The notes under the pieces were generated by a model. That model was not told the origin of the DNA and ran no database searches. It worked only from the letters and a program-made list of their open reading frames with translations. Both the position numbers and the translations under genes were made by a program. Positions 17,536 through 26,353 of a stretch of 36,377 bases of DNA are shown one piece after another. The stretch's first letter is position 1. Every line of letters starts with the position of its first letter. Source of the DNA: Bacillota bacterium (GTDB lineage Bacteria; Bacillota; Limnochordia; Darwinibacteriales; Darwinibacteriaceae); NCBI GenBank assembly GCA_012521465.1, contig JAAYMI010000161.1, forward strand, positions 1-36,377, given 5' to 3'.

Positions 17536-17934
17536 ATGAAAGAGCTGGGGGTTAAGTTATTTGAAGCCAGGACAGCACTGGGCCTTTCCCTAGAAGACCT
17601 TGAGCGGCGCACCCGGATTCGGGTGGAATACCTTAAGGCAGTGGAAGAGGGTAATCCGGAAAAGGTTCCAGGCGAGGCCTATTTTCGCGCTTTTGCTCGT
17701 ACTTATGCCCGGGAGGTTGGGCTTGATCTTGATGAACTAGTAGGCAAGTATGAGGTGCAGCAGACGCCTGAACTGCGCATTACGGAGCGCCCGTCACTGC
17801 GGGAGCGGCGGGCAAAAGCCCGTCGGCGTCGACGTCTGCGGTTCTTGGCAGTAACAGTGGCCGCGGCAGTACTGGCTGCAGTGGGATACTGGTTGTGGTC
17901 AAAAGGGTTCTTGCAGATGCTTTGGGATAGATAA
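17536..17934 (+). CDS. RodZ-like helix-turn-helix membrane protein (YmfM type)
   Basis: A 132-residue protein with an N-terminal HTH domain (about 5-70; contains LGLSLEDLERRTRIRVEYLKAVEEG and the AYFRAFARTYARE segment seen in RodZ), a very basic stretch (about 90-103), and one membrane segment (about 104-122). RodZ links MreB to the wall machinery; full-length proteins carry an extracytoplasmic domain after the membrane segment, but only about ten residues remain here. Start ATG 17536 follows AGGTGA; a GTG at 17527 overlapping the spoIIIE stop is possible. The truncated form resembles Bacillus YmfM, found in the ymf-pgsA region. Confidence 0.8.
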   Translation: MKELGVKLFEARTALGLSLEDLERRTRIRVEYLKAVEEGNPEKVPGEAYFRAFARTYAREVGLDLDELVGKYEVQQTPELRITERPSLRERRAKARRRRRLRFLAVTVAAAVLAAVGYWLWSKGFLQMLWDR

Positions 17935-17949
17935 CTGGGAGGTTACAGC

Positions 17950-18843
17950 TTGAGGAGTCAAGACAGGTTAGTGCGGGGCATCATCGGGGGAGACAAAGCA
18001 CGAGCCTTCGTGCTGCGTACGACGGACGTGGTCAATGAAGCTCAGGCATGTCATCACACGTACCCTGTGGCTACGGCCGCACTGGGAAGAACCCTCACGA
18101 TTGCGCTGGTTCTTGGTGCTATGCTTAAAGGGGACGAGTCCGTTACCGTGCAGGTGCGGGGCAGTGGTATTCTAAACGGTATTGTGGCCGTGGCGGACTC
18201 CAAGGGACATGTGCGGGGCTATGTTGGCAATCCCCAGGCCCATCTGCCATTGACGGCCAATAACAAACTGGCTGTTGGGGAAGCAGTTGGACGGGGATTG
18301 TTGTTTGTCATGCGGGACTTGGGACTGAAGGAGAAGTACCAAGGATCGGTTCCCATTCAGACTGGTGAAATCGGAGATGACTTCGCCTATTATTTTGCTC
18401 TTTCGGAACAAACCCCATCGGTGGTAAGCCTCGGAGTGTTGGTTAATCCCGATAACTCGGTCCGGTCTGCAGGAGGATTGGTGGTCCAACTGCTCCCCGG
18501 TGGCGAGTCGGATGATGCGTTCGTGGCTGAATTGGAACGGATCGCAGCAGATTTACCCCCCATGAGCCAGGTGTTCGTTGATGATGTTCAACCGGGGCAG
18601 GTGCTCCAGAAGTTCTTCGGGCATCTCGGCGTAAAGCTGATTTCAGAAGTGCCGGTGAGCTACAGCTGTGATTGCTCGCGGGAGCGCTTTCAGCGCGGCC
18701 TTGTGGCCTTGGGCACAGCAGAACTGGAGGACCTAATTGCCGAGGGAGAACCTGTAGAAACGGTGTGCCGCTTTTGCAGTAAGCGATATCTGTTCCCCTT
18801 GGCGGAGGTAAAAGATCTGCTCGCAGAACTCCGCAGATCCTAG
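17950..18843 (+). CDS. hslO: Redox-regulated chaperone Hsp33 (HslO)
   Basis: Cytoplasmic holdase activated by oxidants. The 297-residue length is standard. The C-terminal zinc switch is intact: C240-D-C242 and C273-R-F-C276. The N-terminal domain carries the GGDKARAF and HTYPVATAALGR motifs typical of the family. Start is TTG 17950 with GGGAGG upstream (17938-17943). It lies between the RodZ-like gene and spoIIP. The 3' flank holds the candidate spoIIP promoter and no clear terminator, so read-through into spoIIP is possible. Confidence 0.95.
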   Translation: MRSQDRLVRGIIGGDKARAFVLRTTDVVNEAQACHHTYPVATAALGRTLTIALVLGAMLKGDESVTVQVRGSGILNGIVAVADSKGHVRGYVGNPQAHLPLTANNKLAVGEAVGRGLLFVMRDLGLKEKYQGSVPIQTGEIGDDFAYYFALSEQTPSVVSLGVLVNPDNSVRSAGGLVVQLLPGGESDDAFVAELERIAADLPPMSQVFVDDVQPGQVLQKFFGHLGVKLISEVPVSYSCDCSRERFQRGLVALGTAELEDLIAEGEPVETVCRFCSKRYLFPLAEVKDLLAELRRS

Positions 18844-18856
18844 CGGGGCTAAATCG

Positions 18857-18887
18857 GGAATAAATGGTACTACCTTCCGCATATATT
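18857..18887 (+). promoter_or_regulatory. Candidate sigma-E promoter for spoIIP
   Basis: GGAATAAA (18857-18864) and CATATATT (18880-18887) with a 15-base spacer fit the sigma-E pattern (-35 GkmATAnn, -10 CATAnnnT). A start near 18894 would fall at the ribosome site, leaving a leader of about 16 bases before GTG 18910. spoIIP is sigma-E-dependent in Bacillus. Assigned by eye. Confidence 0.45.
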
Positions 18888-18899
18888 TGTGTCGGAAGG
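18873..18899 (+). promoter_or_regulatory. Inverted repeat covering the spoIIP ribosome site
   Basis: CCTTCCG (18873-18879) is perfectly complementary to CGGAAGG (18893-18899) across a 13-base loop that contains the candidate -10 box. The right arm is part of the ribosome site GGAAGGGGG (18894-18902). Transcripts starting upstream would fold and hide the site; transcripts from the sigma-E promoter would lack the left arm. Confidence 0.5.
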
Positions 18900-18909
18900 G
18901 GGAATCGAT

Positions 18910-19692
18910 GTGGCCAGAATGCGAAGAACGGAGAGAAACGGCCCTGGTCTGTTGTTTATTCTCGTTACTCTGGTTGTGGTCGCGGTGGTGGGAGCACGTT
19001 TTTTGGGATTCTATCCTCAATCCGGTGAAGACGACCTGGGCCCACCTCAGCAGGACGCGGCCCATGAGGAAGCCCCGCCAGAAGGGCCTGTTGTGGACCC
19101 TACACCGAAAGTGCTGGTGTTCCACAGCCACGCATCGGAGAACTACCATCCTAATGAAAGCCACACCACTGGACAAATTCCCGGCGATGTGGTGGCGGTG
19201 GGCAAAGCCTTAGTCGATAAACTGAGCGCTTTAGGGATAACGGCGCTGCACGACACCACAATTCATGACAAACCGCGCTACAGTGAAGCATTCATCAATT
19301 CCGATCGGATGGTCGAAGCCGTTCTCAAAGAACATCCGGAGATCCAAATCGTGCTGGACATCCACCGCGACGGGCTCCAGGATAAACCGGAAAACTATAC
19401 CCGTGCCGAAGTGCAGGGCATGCCGGTAGCGAAGATCCTATTCGTGGTTGGGGATAAGGACAATACAAAGGTAGAGGAAAACCTGCAGTTTGCTCAGAGT
19501 ATGAGCGATGCGCTAGAGGCCAAGTATCCGGGAGTCAGCCGAGGAGTGCGGGTGTTCAAGTCTGATTACAGCGGCGAGCTTCATCCCAACAGCGTGATGG
19601 TGTTGGTGGGAGACTGGCGGGGGAATACACTCGAAGAAGCGATCCGCAGCGCAGAGTTACTTGCAGAAGTAATAGTTTCGCTTATAAAGTAG
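18910..19692 (+). CDS. spoIIP: Stage II sporulation protein P (SpoIIP)
   Basis: Septal peptidoglycan amidase/endopeptidase that thins the sporulation septum and drives engulfment with SpoIID and SpoIIM. GTG 18910 is chosen because GGAAGGGGG lies seven bases upstream and the earlier in-frame GTG 18889 would lie next to the -10 box of the candidate promoter. The 260-residue product has an N-terminal membrane anchor (about 12-33), a Pro/acidic linker (about 38-66), and a SpoIIP catalytic domain with H72 in the HSHASENYHP motif and H152 in DIHRDG. It is clearly shorter than Bacillus SpoIIP (about 400 residues), mostly in the linker. A strong hairpin follows the stop. Confidence 0.92.
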   Translation: MARMRRTERNGPGLLFILVTLVVVAVVGARFLGFYPQSGEDDLGPPQQDAAHEEAPPEGPVVDPTPKVLVFHSHASENYHPNESHTTGQIPGDVVAVGKALVDKLSALGITALHDTTIHDKPRYSEAFINSDRMVEAVLKEHPEIQIVLDIHRDGLQDKPENYTRAEVQGMPVAKILFVVGDKDNTKVEENLQFAQSMSDALEAKYPGVSRGVRVFKSDYSGELHPNSVMVLVGDWRGNTLEEAIRSAELLAEVIVSLIK

Positions 19693-19695
19693 GAT

Positions 19696-19728
19696 AATAA
19701 GGTAGGCCCGGAGAAGGTCTACCTTATT
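19696..19728 (+). terminator. Hairpin terminator after spoIIP
   Basis: AATAAGGTAGGCC pairs with GGTCTACCTTATT (13 bp, one G-T pair) around a seven-base loop, starting four bases after the spoIIP stop. The 3' side ends TTATT but no longer U run follows, so termination may be partial. Confidence 0.6.
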
Positions 19729-19769
19729 GAATGTGGCAGCTGTCCTAGATGCATTGGGAGTGATAGTCG

Positions 19770-21134
19770 ATGACGCAGCATATTCATCTAGTGGGAATCG
19801 GGGGCACAGGCATGGGTCCCCTGGCTAAGATCTTCCTGGAAATGGGCTACAGAGTAAGCGGGTCAGATCTGCAGAACTCGGAAACAACCGCGTATCTGCA
19901 GAATCTTGGCGCGCAGGTGTTTTTCCGCCACGCGCCGGAGAACGTCAATGGCGCTACCCAAGTGATCTATTCCAGCGCCATTCCCGGTGAGAATCCGGAG
20001 GTGGTGGCCGCCAGGCAGAGGGGGATCAGAGTGCTCCACCGCTCTGAGGTTCTGGCTGAGCTGCTCAACAGCCGCCGCGGGATCGCAGTAGCTGGTGCCC
20101 ACGGCAAAACCACTGTTACTTCTATGATCGCGCTGTGCCTGGAATGGGGCGGGCTTGATCCTACAGTGCTCATCGGTGCACATTTTGCCCCCTTTGGACC
20201 GGGTGCGAAGTATGGTCGCGGAGAGTTTGTTGTCGCCGAAGCAGATGAGAGTGACAAGAGCTTTTTGCGCTATCGGCCGGAAGTAGGGATCGTCACTGCT
20301 ATCGAGGCAGATCACTTGGAGAACTATGACGGGATGTTTGAAGAGCTGGTAGATTCCTATCGGCAGTTCCTGGATAACTGCAAGCCCGTTGGGCTGCGCA
20401 TTCTGGGGATAGACAACCCCGTGCTGCGGGAACTTGCCGACGACTATGAAGCTGAGACGTATGGTTTATCGCCTGATGCCATCTGGCGTGGAGAGATCAC
20501 GAGGATCGCTCAAACTTCCTCCAACTTCGTAGTGTATTACCGCGACGAGATCGTAGGAGAATTTGCGCTTCGGGTTCCCGGGCGCCACAATGTGGCTAAT
20601 GCGCTGGCCTGTATTGCAGCAGGTCATTACGCCGGCCTGTCTGTTGACGCGCTGCAGAAAGGTCTTGCGGGCTTTGTAGGCGCCAACCGCCGATTTCAGA
20701 TCGTGGGAGAGAGACGGGGAATCCTGATTGTGGATGACTATGCCCACCATCCCACAGAAATTGCCGCCACGCTTAGAGCAGCACGAGAAGGATGGAACCG
20801 GCGGATCATTGCGGTGTTTCAGCCTCACCGCTATTCCAGAACTCAGCTGCTTATGAACGATTTTGTTGCAGCTTTTGACGACGCCGACTTGGTCGTGCTG
20901 ACTGACATTTACGCACCTCCCCCGGAGAAGGCCATCCCCGGTATCAGCTCAGTGATGCTGGCGGACAAGATCAGAGAACGAGGGCGGCCGGTTGTCTCGG
21001 TGGTGCCAAAACAGCAGGATGTAGCTGCATTCCTTGACGGATGCGTGCAGCCGGGGGATCTGGTAGTGGTGATGGGTGCAGGACCTATCTGGCGCGCTGC
21101 CTATGAACTGCTGGAGCGTTTGGCAGATGACTGA
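19770..21134 (+). CDS. murC: UDP-N-acetylmuramate:L-alanine ligase MurC
   Basis: Cytoplasmic ligase adding the first amino acid to UDP-MurNAc. The 454-residue protein opens with the HLVGIGGTGMG nucleotide-binding motif and has the ATP loop G109-A-H-G-K113-T-T, the EADESD and HLENYD motifs, and the MurC signatures DDYAHHPTEI and FQPHRYSRT. Ribosome site GGGAGTGA (19756-19763) precedes the ATG. It stands apart from the murE-murF-mraY block by about 14 kb and is separated from spoIIP by a hairpin, so it is probably transcribed on its own. Its last 34 bases overlap the convergent yqhG-like gene. Confidence 0.97.
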   Translation: MTQHIHLVGIGGTGMGPLAKIFLEMGYRVSGSDLQNSETTAYLQNLGAQVFFRHAPENVNGATQVIYSSAIPGENPEVVAARQRGIRVLHRSEVLAELLNSRRGIAVAGAHGKTTVTSMIALCLEWGGLDPTVLIGAHFAPFGPGAKYGRGEFVVAEADESDKSFLRYRPEVGIVTAIEADHLENYDGMFEELVDSYRQFLDNCKPVGLRILGIDNPVLRELADDYEAETYGLSPDAIWRGEITRIAQTSSNFVVYYRDEIVGEFALRVPGRHNVANALACIAAGHYAGLSVDALQKGLAGFVGANRRFQIVGERRGILIVDDYAHHPTEIAATLRAAREGWNRRIIAVFQPHRYSRTQLLMNDFVAAFDDADLVVLTDIYAPPPEKAIPGISSVMLADKIRERGRPVVSVVPKQQDVAAFLDGCVQPGDLVVVMGAGPIWRAAYELLERLADD

Positions 21135-22036
21135 TCACGCTCGGTAGAGGTGACCTCATGGGTCAGCGGGTCATAGGTGGCATGGAAAACCCGTTCAGTT
21201 TGACCTACCTCCATAAGCTTATAGCAGAAGTTTGGTACATAGAGGAGTGCCCCGCGCATTGGCTGGACCAAGACGCGGGGCGCATAGTTTTCTACTAGGG
21301 CTCTCTGTCTAGCCGCTAACTCATCCTGACGCATACTGCCCTCGAAAAAGCTGGCCAATTTGCGCTGCTCGGCCTCGAGAGCCTCGTGGGCTTCTTCGGC
21401 CCATGTTTGGTCTTGGACTGCAAGTTCTTCGCCTATATGGCGGCAGAGCTTGTTATAGGCCTGCTTGTAGCTGAGCACGCGGCGCTGTACTGGCCCGAAT
21501 GGAGGCCCTCCGACGAACAGCTGGGTTGAGATGGGCAGGGGGGTGACCCGTCCTGTACACAGATGGACGCTGATGCTGTAAAGCGTATCCCGGCGGTGAT
21601 GCGTAATGCGGCTGATCTGAAACACAATCCAGAGGTATGGCGAAAAGCTCCGTTCTAGGTTGAGGACATAGAAACGTGTAGGGTATTGAGCGGAGCCGCT
21701 CAGCCTCTGGACCATACTTGCCCGGATGCTGGGCTCGTGGAAGCGGTCATGGGGCAGATGAGCTCGGGACAAAAGGGCTTGTTTTTGGACTGCCTGCAGG
21801 ATCGTATCAAGGCGATAGCTGCCCGAGGTTATGAGCTCAGCACCGTACGCATCCGCCAGTTTGCGGTCAAAGGTGAATTGGAATAACCGTTCTTTTGCTC
21901 GCCAACCGTCGAGTTCTTTGGCAAGGGCTTCGTCAAGGAACACCTGCCAAATGCCGCGGCGGATCTCGAGAGGCTCTTTTCTAAGCAGGCGGAAAAAAGT
22001 GAACACAAGCTCTGCTATATTCTTGTCTACGTTCAA
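21101..22036 (-). CDS. yqhG: YqhG-like protein, partner of SNF2 helicase
   Basis: A 311-residue protein of unknown function. TTG 22036 is chosen: GAGGAGGG lies five bases upstream and the gene starts two bases after the helicase stop, so the two are translated together. The frame extends to 22144 within the helicase, without support. The stretches ITSGSYRLDTIL, HHRRDTLYSISVHLCTGR and APRVLVQP resemble, from memory, those of Bacillus YqhG, which likewise sits directly downstream of the SNF2 protein YqhH. The middle is Glu/Ala-rich and probably helical (about 220-265). The Ser-rich C-terminal end is encoded antisense to the end of murC. A family search would settle the assignment. Confidence 0.65.
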   Translation of the reverse strand: MNVDKNIAELVFTFFRLLRKEPLEIRRGIWQVFLDEALAKELDGWRAKERLFQFTFDRKLADAYGAELITSGSYRLDTILQAVQKQALLSRAHLPHDRFHEPSIRASMVQRLSGSAQYPTRFYVLNLERSFSPYLWIVFQISRITHHRRDTLYSISVHLCTGRVTPLPISTQLFVGGPPFGPVQRRVLSYKQAYNKLCRHIGEELAVQDQTWAEEAHEALEAEQRKLASFFEGSMRQDELAARQRALVENYAPRVLVQPMRGALLYVPNFCYKLMEVGQTERVFHATYDPLTHEVTSTERDQSSAKRSSSS

Positions 22037-22037
22037 G

Positions 22038-23846
22038 CTAACCCTCCTCAAGTAGGTCCATAATAGGTGAGCGGATCTGCTGTTTGCCTTGGAGGATCCG
22101 CTCGCCGAACTTGTCAAGCTCTCGGCGGATTTCCTCTTTTTCATCGTTTTCGAGAAAGATGCGCATCAGTTCGCTTTCAAAGCTTCTGTCTAGCTTGAGG
22201 TGGAGCAGGATCGCATCGAGTTCGCCGATAATCTCTTGGAACATGTTAATCTTCTTGTGCAGGAGGTACATGATGTGTTCTTCGATAGTATGCTCCGTGA
22301 CTAAGTTGTAGATATGTACATCTCTTGTCTGGCCAAGGCGATGGACGCGGCCGATCCGCTGTTCCAGCCGCATGGGATTCCATGGCAGGTCGAAATTAAC
22401 TATGGTATTGCAGAACTGGAAGTTGAGTCCTTCGCCTCCCGTCTCTGTGCTCACCATGACCTGGGCCTGATTGGCGAACTGCTGCTTAATCCATTCCTTC
22501 TTGCCTCGTGAGAGGCGCCCGTCAAACCCCACCGTAGTGTAACCAGCTTGCTGGAGGCGGTAGCGGATGTAGTCCTGGGTAGCTCGGTACTCCGTGAAGA
22601 TGATTACTTTGTCGGTAAAGGTTGCCATGAGCTGCTCCAATATGTCGCATTTGCTGTTGTGGCGGATCTGCACGGCGCGTTCCAGAAGCTGTACCAAGAC
22701 CGGATTGGCCTCGGGCAGCTGCTTCTCCAGCATTTTCTGAAGTGTCATACCCGCCGCAAAGAAGCTGGAGCATACTTCGCGCTGCAGGGTGATGAGTGGC
22801 AGGATCAGGTTACTGCTTGTTCCGACCCTGCGGGCCACCGCCCTGATAAAGGCAGTAATTTCGTTGTAGAGGTCTTGTTCAGCCGGAGAGAGAGTCACCA
22901 CTATGGGATGGACGATGCGTTTGGTGAACTGGACAGTGCCTTCACCTCGTTTGTTGCGGATCAGCACCTGCGACAGCAGCGTGCGCAGTTCCTCAGGGTT
23001 TTTGGCGGTGCGCTTATCCTGCATAAACTTCGCTCTAAACGACCGATAGCTCCCCAATTGGCCTGGCTTGAGTAGGCTGATCAGGTTATACAGTTCTTTG
23101 AGATCGTTCTGCACGGGGGTGGCTGTGAGCATCAAGCAGAACTTCTTCTGGATGCGGTCCACGAACTTAAAGGCGGCGGTTGAGCTGTTTCTTAGTTTGT
23201 GGGCTTCATCGATAATGAGCATGTCGTATTGGATCTCATGAATGATGCTCGCGTGTTCTGCCCGCTTTGCCGTATCAAGAGACGCAATGAGGATGTCGCT
23301 GTAGGTCCAGTCCCACTTCGTCCGCTGGATACCGGCGATGATGTTGAACTTCTCGTACAGTTCACTGTACCACTGCCAGGCGAGGCTCGCGGGGGTAAGA
23401 ATGAGGCATTTGCGCACCAGGCCGCGCAGAATGTATTCCTTAAGAATTAGCCCCGCCTCTATAGTTTTACCCAGGCCAACTTCATCGGCGAGAATCGCCT
23501 GGCCGCGCATCTCATTGATTGCCCGTTCTGCAGTTTTGATCTGGTGTGGGTAGGGAATAACTCCTACTTTCTTCCAAAGATCGGCAAGATGCTCCAGGGC
23601 CAGCAGTTTTGTGGGATTACGCTCGGTTAGGCTGAGTTCATCACCCTTCAGGGCCAGGAGGAACCATTCCCAGTCGTCAAAGCGTCTCTGCCTGATCTCC
23701 TGGACCAGGCGTTTAAGCCCATGCTGGGAAAATTGCACGCTGAACTTCCCAAGAGAGATGGGCTCAGAATACTCTGGCTTCGGATCGCTCTGCAGTTCAC
23801 GCCCGCCAGACAGAAGGGGCACGGTAAGGGGGAAGAGGGATTCCAC
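22038..23846 (-). CDS. yqhH: SNF2-family DEAD/DEAH helicase (YqhH-like)
   Basis: Superfamily 2 ATPase of the SNF2/RapA type, likely a DNA or RNA-polymerase remodelling motor. With GTG 23846 (AGAGGTGAT upstream; GTG 23855 also possible) the protein is 602 residues. Motifs in order: Walker A DEVGLGKT with K127, DEAH at 213-216, LTATPVQND (motif III), then the helicase C domain with ETGGEGLNFQ and QRIGRVHRLGQ. Short for SNF2 enzymes, with little beyond the motor. The pairing with a YqhG-like gene matches the Bacillus yqhH-yqhG arrangement, whose role is unknown. It follows the atp operon terminator and is probably independently transcribed. Confidence 0.88.
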   Translation of the reverse strand: MESLFPLTVPLLSGGRELQSDPKPEYSEPISLGKFSVQFSQHGLKRLVQEIRQRRFDDWEWFLLALKGDELSLTERNPTKLLALEHLADLWKKVGVIPYPHQIKTAERAINEMRGQAILADEVGLGKTIEAGLILKEYILRGLVRKCLILTPASLAWQWYSELYEKFNIIAGIQRTKWDWTYSDILIASLDTAKRAEHASIIHEIQYDMLIIDEAHKLRNSSTAAFKFVDRIQKKFCLMLTATPVQNDLKELYNLISLLKPGQLGSYRSFRAKFMQDKRTAKNPEELRTLLSQVLIRNKRGEGTVQFTKRIVHPIVVTLSPAEQDLYNEITAFIRAVARRVGTSSNLILPLITLQREVCSSFFAAGMTLQKMLEKQLPEANPVLVQLLERAVQIRHNSKCDILEQLMATFTDKVIIFTEYRATQDYIRYRLQQAGYTTVGFDGRLSRGKKEWIKQQFANQAQVMVSTETGGEGLNFQFCNTIVNFDLPWNPMRLEQRIGRVHRLGQTRDVHIYNLVTEHTIEEHIMYLLHKKINMFQEIIGELDAILLHLKLDRSFESELMRIFLENDEKEEIRRELDKFGERILQGKQQIRSPIMDLLEEG

Positions 23847-23925
23847 GGCGATCACCTCTTTGAACAGTCTTGCCCGTGCGGCGGCAAGTTAAACGGAAGC
23901 ATGGCGATCAGACAGCAGAGCAGCA

Positions 23926-23957
23926 AAAAAAGCCTAGGCTTAACCTTAGGCTTTTTT
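23926..23957 (-). terminator. Terminator of the atp operon
   Basis: AAAAAAGCCTAGG pairs with CCTTAGGCTTTTTT-type sequence in a 13-bp stem (one G-T pair) around loop CTTAAC. On the minus strand the stem ends in a run of T, immediately after atpH. The sequence is nearly symmetrical so could stop either direction, but only minus-strand genes flank it. Confidence 0.88.
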
Positions 23958-23972
23958 GAGCTAGAAAGTAGA

Positions 23973-24494
23973 CTACTTCAGCAGCTGTTCCTTGACCCGA
24001 GCCAAGCGGTGGGCGAGGCTGCCGTCAATGACCTTGCCATCAACCCTGATACGCAGGCCGCCCCACAAGCGCTCATCGACGGATGCTGTAAGCTCAACAG
24101 TCTTGCCTGTGAGCTTGCTCAGTTTGAGCCGCAGTTCCTGCAGAGCTTCAGTAGAGAGCGGAACGGCGCTGAGGACTTCTGCCTTGGCTTTTCCCCGGGC
24201 TCGGTAGACTAGCTCTTGGAAAGCTGCGGCTGCGTCGCTGAGGAGCTGCAGGCGCCTGTTCTCAAGCATCACCCGCAGCAGTGCTTCCGTGTGGGGTGAA
24301 GGCTGCATGTCAGTGATAAGCTTTTCCTTAAAGCTCCTGGGTATCCGCGGGTTAGCGAACAGCGCAGAAACATCAGGTTCCTGCAGCGCCTGGCTGATGG
24401 CAGTCAGCTCTTCTGCAACCTGTTCCTGGACCTCTGCATCTACGATATCATAGAGCGCCTGCGCGTAGCGGTTCGCCACAGCCTTATTGCTCAT
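23973..24494 (-). CDS. atpH: ATP synthase F1 delta subunit
   Basis: Peripheral stalk subunit linking the F1 head to subunit b (OSCP-type). The 173-residue protein has the opening NKAVANRYAQALYDI and the C-terminal conserved region (TGKTVELTASVDERLWGGLRIRVDGKVIDGS split around the GGL-R-I motif) seen in AtpH. ATG 24494 overlaps the atpF stop by four bases. In almost all bacteria atpA follows atpH; here a strong terminator follows 15 bases after the stop. Confidence 0.94.
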   Translation of the reverse strand: MSNKAVANRYAQALYDIVDAEVQEQVAEELTAISQALQEPDVSALFANPRIPRSFKEKLITDMQPSPHTEALLRVMLENRRLQLLSDAAAAFQELVYRARGKAKAEVLSAVPLSTEALQELRLKLSKLTGKTVELTASVDERLWGGLRIRVDGKVIDGSLAHRLARVKEQLLK

Positions 24495-24997
24495 ACCGGC
24501 TCACCCATCTGCGGATCATCCAGTTTTGCTAGCGTATCCTCAATAAGGCGTTCGTGGGCTGATTGGTCCAGGGAGGCACGCACCACCTTCGATGCCAATT
24601 CAAAGGATAGCTGAACCACATGTTCTTTGAGTTCAGACCACGCCTTTTCCTTTTCTAACTGGATATCAAGTATGGCGCGCTGTCGGATCTCTTCCGCTTC
24701 CTGTTTTGCTTTGGCTATAATCTCTGCCTGGAGGGCTTCGCCTCTGCGGACTGCCTGGTCAATATACTCCTTTGCTTGGCGGCTCTGCTCCGCGAGCTGT
24801 TTTTCCAGATCAGCGCGCATCTTCTCCGCCGCTGCCCTCTGTTCTTCCGCCGCGCGGATCTGACCTTCTATGGAAGCAGTTCGTTCATCCAAGAACTTTC
24901 GCACTGGCTGATACAATATCCGCCATAGGACAACTACCAGTATGAGGAAATTTACGGTCTCCCAGAGGAATTCAGTCCCACTGAACAACAGTCTCAC
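24491..24997 (-). CDS. atpF: ATP synthase Fo b subunit
   Basis: Membrane-anchored peripheral stalk subunit. The 168-residue protein has one N-terminal membrane segment (about 10-28) followed by a long charged coiled coil rich in Glu, Lys, Ala and Gln (about 35-140), the classic b-subunit layout. The start is unsure: GTG 24997 has only a closely spaced AAGAAGGG, while TTG 24988 has AGGGTGA at better spacing. A hairpin lies between atpE and this gene. Confidence 0.92.
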   Translation of the reverse strand: MRLLFSGTEFLWETVNFLILVVVLWRILYQPVRKFLDERTASIEGQIRAAEEQRAAAEKMRADLEKQLAEQSRQAKEYIDQAVRRGEALQAEIIAKAKQEAEEIRQRAILDIQLEKEKAWSELKEHVVQLSFELASKVVRASLDQSAHERLIEDTLAKLDDPQMGEPV

Positions 24998-25022
24998 CCT
25001 TCTTGATCTAATTCAAACAATA

Positions 25023-25042
25023 GGGTGCAGGCATCTGCACCC
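25023..25042 (-). promoter_or_regulatory. Intercistronic hairpin between atpE and atpF
   Basis: GGGTGCAG and CTGCACCC form a perfect 8-bp stem with a four-base loop, seven bases after the atpE stop. On the transcribed strand only TATTGTTTG follows, so full termination is unlikely. It could set the ratio of c to downstream subunits by partial termination or mRNA stabilisation. Confidence 0.55.
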
Positions 25043-25049
25043 AATCTCC

Positions 25050-25984
<935 letters not shown>

Positions 25985-25995
<11 letters not shown>

Positions 25996-26353
25996 TGCGT
26001 ATCCTCCTTAGGACAAGCAAACCGTAAATCACAAGCTTCGGAATGAGTAAGCCCACAAAGGTCCACCCAAAGCTCAGCATATTCTGCTGCAGGCTGATGC
26101 TTAAGGCTGCCCCATAGAAGAAGAGCCTCCTAAAATATCCCCGACGGGCTGCCCGCTGGGCAGTCCCTGGTGCTAGGCGCAGAACCCTGCTGGCGTCCAA
26201 ACACAGCATCTTAAAGGTTAGGACTCCCATTGCACCGCCGAAGAAAAGGCTCAGCCCGTAAGCAGCATTCCACAAGGACAAAGCGAGGCTGCCGAGAATA
26301 ACCATAATGAGAGAGTGGCGCAGCACGATGTGCTCGTTGAGCCAGCTTGTCAT
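25985..26353 (-). CDS. atpI: ATP synthase protein I (AtpI)
   Basis: Small four-helix membrane protein of the ATP synthase I family, thought to help assemble the c ring. The 122-residue product has hydrophobic segments at about 12-30, 33-50, 72-90 and 95-115, with a conserved basic loop RAARRGYFRR in the middle. ATG 26353 overlaps the atpZ stop (ATGA), and its own end overlaps atpB by 11 bases. Identity rests on length, topology and position; primary sequence is poorly conserved in this family. Confidence 0.82.
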
